NCBI GenBank assembly: GCA_938002705.1
Contig: CALLAG010000135.1
Location: 1-19,457, forward strand
From: an uncultured Saprospiraceae bacterium
Lineage (GTDB): Bacteria; Bacteroidota; Bacteroidia; Chitinophagales; Saprospiraceae
Length of the DNA stretch: 19,457 nt
Direction of reading: 5' to 3'
Positions 15,407 through 19,457 of this stretch are shown piece after piece (the first letter of the stretch is position 1; every line of letters starts with the position of its first letter). Made by a program: the position numbers and the translations under genes. The notes beneath the pieces are model-generated. The model was not told the origin of the DNA, made no database searches, and saw only the letters and a program-made list of their open reading frames with translations.

Positions 15407-18400
15407 ATGTATATAAAGCTACTGTTTTGTCTATTATTAGTGACACTGACTTTCTCATGTACTCAAGATGATTCCTCAGATGTCCCTTCTAAGTCTGTAT
15501 CTGATGATTCGGGTTTTACTATTGTAGGTAAGAATAGCTCAGGGATTGACTTTATCAATGCGCTAGAGGATAACCCACTTTCTGATAAGAATGTCCTTTC
15601 TTATCAGCATTACTTTAATGGAGCAGGAGTTGGCGTAGCAGACTTTAACCTTGATGGATTGCAGGATATATTCCTTGCCGGAAATGAAGTCAACAATGAG
15701 ATATATATCAATAAGGGAGATCTTAAATTTGAAAAACTTCCAGAATCAGCAGGTATCAATAAGAATAAAGTATGGAGTTCTGGTGTGAGCATCATCGATA
15801 TCAATTCTGATGGATATCCTGATGTATATGTGTGCCAGCAAGGTCCCTATGAGGCATCAGAACGTAAGAATTGTTTCTATATCAATAATGGTGATCTGAC
15901 ATTCTCAGAACGAGCAGCAGAGATGGGCTTAGATGATTCTAACTATTCTACTCAGGCTGCATTTTTTGATTATGATAAGGATGGAGACTTAGATTGTTAT
16001 GTGATGAATGAATCTAAGTATGCAGGTGTAGTGCTGGCTACCGTCTTCAAAGATCTTAAAGATCCAAAGAAAATGGTAGAGGCCAGCGGTAAGATGTTTG
16101 AGAACAAAGGCAACCTTAAGTTTGAAGATGTGACTAAAAAAGCAGGCATGCTCGGGTATGGATATGGACTCGGTCTTGCCGTATCAGATTTTAATGGCGA
16201 TAACTGGCCTGATGTATATGTAGCTAATGATTATACGGTACCAGACTTCATGTATATCAATCAGAAAGATGGCACTTTTAAGGAGCAAGTCGCAGACTTT
16301 ACAAGACAAACATCTTATTTCGCTATGGGCTGTGATGCTGCTGATATCAATAATGACGCTCTGGTAGATATCGGAGTAGTAGACATGGCTGCCGAAGATC
16401 ACTTCCGGGACAAGACCCTGATGGCAAGTATGAATGTAGACTTATTCAATTACTACTTTAATACATTAGGATATCACCTGCAATATATGTTCAACAGTCT
16501 ACAGCTCAATAATGGTAACAATACATTCTCCAATATCGCAGCTATGTCAGGCGTACTCAAGTCAGATTGGAGCTGGGCTGCATTATTTGTAGATTTTAAT
16601 CTCGATGGGCATAAGGATTTTTACGTCACTAACGGATTCAGAAGATACTCTAGAGATAATGACTTCAGAAATAAGATGGCAGCCATACGAGATAAGAATC
16701 AAGGTGTCGTACCACTTAATATGAGAGAGGAAATATATAAGTTGATGCCTCAAATAAAACTCAAGAACAAACTGTATGTTAATGATGGTGATCTGCACTT
16801 CAAGGATGAATCCAGTGCTCTGTCACATCCTGATATAGAGACTTATTCTTACGGAGCGGCATATGCAGATTTTGATAATGATGGTGATCAAGATATGATC
16901 ATCAATAACATAGACCAGGATGCATTACTCTTAAAGAATGAGACCATAGAAAAAACAAATAGAAACTATATCAAGATAAAATTAAACGAAAAAAATCCTG
17001 CAAGGAAAATAGGAGCTAAAGTCATCCTCACTGTAAATGGACAAACGCAGATGCAAGAGTATAACTTCGTAAGAGGTTATGAGTCTACTATGGAAGAGTG
17101 TCTACACTTTGGCGTTAGTGATGCGGCGGCGATAGAGGAGATAAAAATTATATGGCCAGATAATAATGTACAGTTACTCAATAATGTATCTACTAACCAA
17201 TTACTGAAAGTAGATTATACAAAAGGCACAACTTTAGATCAGCAGAAAAATACTCGAGGTATATATGCTACTATCTCACCTAAGAGTATTGGTATAGACT
17301 ATATCCATAAGGAGAATGAGTTTGATGATTTCCAGAACGAAATATTATTACCACAGAGGCAGACAACATTTGGACCAGCTATGGTTGCACAGGATATTAA
17401 TGGTGATGGGTTAGATGATATATATATGGGTGGAGCTAAAGGCCAGCCTGGCGTGTTATATCAGCAGGGTGCTGATGGGCAGTTTCAGGTATATCCATCT
17501 CAGCCATGGCAACAAGAATCTTACAGTGAAGATACCGATGCCGTATTTGTAGATCCTAACCAAGATGGTAATATGGACTTGATTATATTAAGTGGTGGGA
17601 GTGGAGACTTCGTAGGCGAAGAGCCCAAGCTACAAGATAGATTCTATGCTAATACAGGGCAAGGAAAATTCCAACGTATAGCTAATGTATTACCGAAAAT
17701 ATATATGGCTTCTAATAAGATTATAGCTGCTAATATAGATGCCGATCCTGAGAAAGAACTCCTTGTGATAGGAGGTGCTGTGCCAGGCCAGTATCCTAAG
17801 CATGAGAATAGCATGTTACTGGACTATCAGAATAATAAGTATGTCGATGTCACATCTACGATGATTCCTGATCTGAATAAGCCAGATGGACTCATAAGAG
17901 ATGCCGTGTGGACCGACCTGAATGGTGATCAGAAACTTGACCTCGTCGTGGTAGGTGAGTGGCAGACAGTAAGAACGTTTGTCAGTGGAGAGGAGGCATA
18001 TACAGACATGTCACAGGAATGGAATGTAGCAGATACGAATGGATGGTGGAGATCAGTTACTGCCGGTGACCTTGATAGTGATGGAGATACAGATCTCATA
18101 GTCGGTAATGTTGGTATAAATTTTAAACAGAAAGCAAGCAAGAAAAAACCATTACTTCTATACTCTAATGACTTCGATGGTAACGGTACACTTGACTGTG
18201 TCTTAGCTAAAGATTATAAAGGTACTATCGTTCCTGCCAGGGGTAAAGAGTGCTCATCACAGCAGATGCCATTTGTAAGCGAAAAATTTCCTACCTATAA
18301 TGAATTTGCCTCTGCATCTTTAGTTGATATATATGGTGAGAACAAATTAGAAGAGGGTATAGCATTAGAAGCTAATGATTTTAGCTCTTATATATTATGG

Positions 18401-18739
18401 AATGAGGGCAGTCAATTTACTTATAGTAGATTACCTATGTTGGCACAAGCAGCACCCATCTCTGATGCTGTGTTAGTAGATGCTGATAAGGATGGTCGTA
18501 TGGATATTATCATCGCTGGTAATGACTATAACACAGAATATGAGACACCGAGATTAGATGCTGGTAATGGATTATTACTACTCAATAAAGGTGATAAGAA
18601 ATGGCAGACAACTACTATAGCTGAGTCAGGCATATTTGCTCCAGGCGATGTCAAAAAGATAGTAGAAGTCAAATCTCAGAAGGGTGACCTACTGTTTTTT
18701 GCTAATAATAATGATGTACCATTAGTTATTAGACAATAA
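15407..18739 (+). CDS. Large FG-GAP/VCBS-repeat lipoprotein with UnbV (ASPIC) domain
   Basis: This 1110-residue protein begins with a lipoprotein signal (lipid Cys18 in TFSC). About 14 calcium-binding FG-GAP-type repeats are seen, each with a D-x-[NDS]-x-D-G-x-x-D core, such as DFNLDGLQD, DINSDGYPD, DYDKDGDLD, DFNGDNWPD, DFDNDGDQD, DINGDGLDD, DLNGDQKLD, DLDSDGDTD, DFDGNGTLD and DADKDGRMD. A UnbV/ASPIC domain (about 520-605) splits them: NYIKIKLNEKNPARKIGAKV with GYESTMEECLHFGV and EIKIIWP. It belongs to the VCBS-repeat/CRTAC1 type of Bacteroidota surface proteins, which often sit beside SusCD systems, though none is in this window. It probably binds glycans or surfaces; no enzyme activity is evident. 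It shares a divergent spacer with the propeller lipoprotein. The next gene follows after 61 bp. Confidence 0.9.
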   Translation: MYIKLLFCLLLVTLTFSCTQDDSSDVPSKSVSDDSGFTIVGKNSSGIDFINALEDNPLSDKNVLSYQHYFNGAGVGVADFNLDGLQDIFLAGNEVNNEIYINKGDLKFEKLPESAGINKNKVWSSGVSIIDINSDGYPDVYVCQQGPYEASERKNCFYINNGDLTFSERAAEMGLDDSNYSTQAAFFDYDKDGDLDCYVMNESKYAGVVLATVFKDLKDPKKMVEASGKMFENKGNLKFEDVTKKAGMLGYGYGLGLAVSDFNGDNWPDVYVANDYTVPDFMYINQKDGTFKEQVADFTRQTSYFAMGCDAADINNDALVDIGVVDMAAEDHFRDKTLMASMNVDLFNYYFNTLGYHLQYMFNSLQLNNGNNTFSNIAAMSGVLKSDWSWAALFVDFNLDGHKDFYVTNGFRRYSRDNDFRNKMAAIRDKNQGVVPLNMREEIYKLMPQIKLKNKLYVNDGDLHFKDESSALSHPDIETYSYGAAYADFDNDGDQDMIINNIDQDALLLKNETIEKTNRNYIKIKLNEKNPARKIGAKVILTVNGQTQMQEYNFVRGYESTMEECLHFGVSDAAAIEEIKIIWPDNNVQLLNNVSTNQLLKVDYTKGTTLDQQKNTRGIYATISPKSIGIDYIHKENEFDDFQNEILLPQRQTTFGPAMVAQDINGDGLDDIYMGGAKGQPGVLYQQGADGQFQVYPSQPWQQESYSEDTDAVFVDPNQDGNMDLIILSGGSGDFVGEEPKLQDRFYANTGQGKFQRIANVLPKIYMASNKIIAANIDADPEKELLVIGGAVPGQYPKHENSMLLDYQNNKYVDVTSTMIPDLNKPDGLIRDAVWTDLNGDQKLDLVVVGEWQTVRTFVSGEEAYTDMSQEWNVADTNGWWRSVTAGDLDSDGDTDLIVGNVGINFKQKASKKKPLLLYSNDFDGNGTLDCVLAKDYKGTIVPARGKECSSQQMPFVSEKFPTYNEFASASLVDIYGENKLEEGIALEANDFSSYILWNEGSQFTYSRLPMLAQAAPISDAVLVDADKDGRMDIIIAGNDYNTEYETPRLDAGNGLLLLNKGDKKWQTTTIAESGIFAPGDVKKIVEVKSQKGDLLFFANNNDVPLVIRQ

Positions 18740-18800
18740 TCTGATGGTATATCGTCGAGTTGATAATAATTAGATCCTTATTATAGTTAGGATATATATA

Positions 18801-19457
18801 ATGCATGCCATGAAACAACTAATATTAAAGCTGTCATCAATAATTGCGATTACCTTTTTCGTCTATGCTAATAATTATGCTCAAGATTCTCTTAGCTATG
18901 AACTCACTTACGAAGTCAATAGAAGTAATCCCAATATAACAATAACAAGAACACAGCTTAAGGACGCGGTAAGCTTAAAAGATCTCAACAAACACTTCAA
19001 GTCTAATAGGAGTAGAAAGTATGTTTCTGTGGAGATCATTACAAGTTATGATGGCAAATTAATAAAATCAAAATCTATAGACGACACTATTAGTGATGAT
19101 CAAAAAAATGCTTTGGATGTCGCTGATTATGGAAGAGCCATTAGTGTCATATACAATTATATACCTAACAATACATTAAGTGACAATACAGTAAGGTCTG
19201 ATAATTTCTCATTCTATGTATTACCTTATAAAGAAGCACAATACCCTGAGGGAGTAGCAAAGATGAAAAGCTACATAGATAAGGCCGCTTTCAATAAAAT
19301 ATCTCATTCTGATATTGATATCTACAATCTGGCCGCTTTAAAATTTACCGTAGATGAACAAGGTACTATCATCAATGCTCATGTAGTTGCATCTTCTAAG
19401 GATGAAGAAGTTGATGCCTTGTTGTTAGAAGCGATCTGTAATATGCCATCATGGGTA
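18801..19457 (+). CDS. Secreted protein with TonB C-terminal-like domain, 3'-truncated
   Basis: The reading frame runs from an ATG at 18801 to the window edge without stop (219 codons seen). A second ATG at 18810 gives a more typical signal peptide (MKQLILKLSSIIAITFFVYA, cut after NNYAQ), so either start is possible. After a middle region of unknown type, residues about 145-219 have the layout of a TonB C-terminal domain: YPEGVAKMKSYIDKAA, then LAALKFTVDEQGTIINAHVV, then LLLEAICNMPSWV at the edge. Such domains in Bacteroidota exported proteins occur without the usual TonB membrane anchor. It is 61 bp after the FG-GAP lipoprotein on the same strand and may be co-transcribed. The C-terminal end lies outside the window. 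Confidence 0.75.
   Translation, partial: MHAMKQLILKLSSIIAITFFVYANNYAQDSLSYELTYEVNRSNPNITITRTQLKDAVSLKDLNKHFKSNRSRKYVSVEIITSYDGKLIKSKSIDDTISDDQKNALDVADYGRAISVIYNYIPNNTLSDNTVRSDNFSFYVLPYKEAQYPEGVAKMKSYIDKAAFNKISHSDIDIYNLAALKFTVDEQGTIINAHVVASSKDEEVDALLLEAICNMPSWV

Noticed and set aside
1..19457. CRISPR array, insertion sequence or prophage
   Set aside because: No regular direct repeats with spacers, no transposase, integrase or phage structural gene, and no flanking inverted-repeat pairs were seen.

Overview
The window looks like a chromosome segment of a low-GC Bacteroidota bacterium, possibly a marine Saprospiria- or Flavobacteriia-type organism. Four signs point there. A large secreted protein ends in a type IX secretion (T9SS) sorting tail. 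There are SprB-type and DUF2490 domains, FG-GAP/UnbV surface lipoproteins, and a small MFGLFKKK-type protein (Lacal_2735 family). Shine-Dalgarno sequences are mostly absent. Two promoter-like TAnnTTTG elements fit the Bacteroidota -7 consensus. I see no rRNA, tRNA, CRISPR array, insertion sequence or phage gene.

Layout. Positions 1-1254 hold a left-truncated conserved protein, an SDR-fold protein lacking the catalytic tyrosine, and a 55-residue Lacal_2735-type protein, apparently one operon. A DoxX-like membrane protein follows at 1360-1731, behind a 16-bp inverted repeat that abuts its start codon. It converges on a minus-strand family 2 glycosyltransferase (1805-2785). The 508-bp divergent gap 2786-3293 contains a strong terminator that belongs to neither neighbour, with a possible 44-codon ORF or small RNA before it. 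A lysine-rich coiled-coil membrane protein (3294-3905) and a small secreted protein (4102-4461) come next, closed by a perfect terminator hairpin.

Positions 4678-6558 encode a gluconokinase fused to a complete 6-phosphogluconate dehydrogenase. One polypeptide could therefore take gluconate to ribulose 5-phosphate. A DUF2490 outer-membrane barrel and an exported beta-carbonic anhydrase lipoprotein (6697-8099) form a two-gene operon. The most striking gene, 8507-12226, encodes a 1239-residue secreted protein. It carries a phosphohistidine motif followed by a PPDK-type ATP-grasp domain, the order seen in plant alpha-glucan, water dikinase, and it ends in adhesion-like domains, a SprB repeat and a T9SS tail. 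A degenerate cupredoxin (12507-12899) and a beta-lactamase-fold serine hydrolase (13184-14383) follow.

The right end carries a divergent pair: an NHL-type beta-propeller lipoprotein on the minus strand (14449-15312) and a 1110-residue FG-GAP/UnbV lipoprotein (15407-18739). A secreted protein with a TonB C-terminal-like domain runs off the right edge. Much of the window encodes envelope, exported or surface proteins. The cytoplasmic exceptions are the SDR, the glycosyltransferase and the gluconokinase/6PGDH enzyme.
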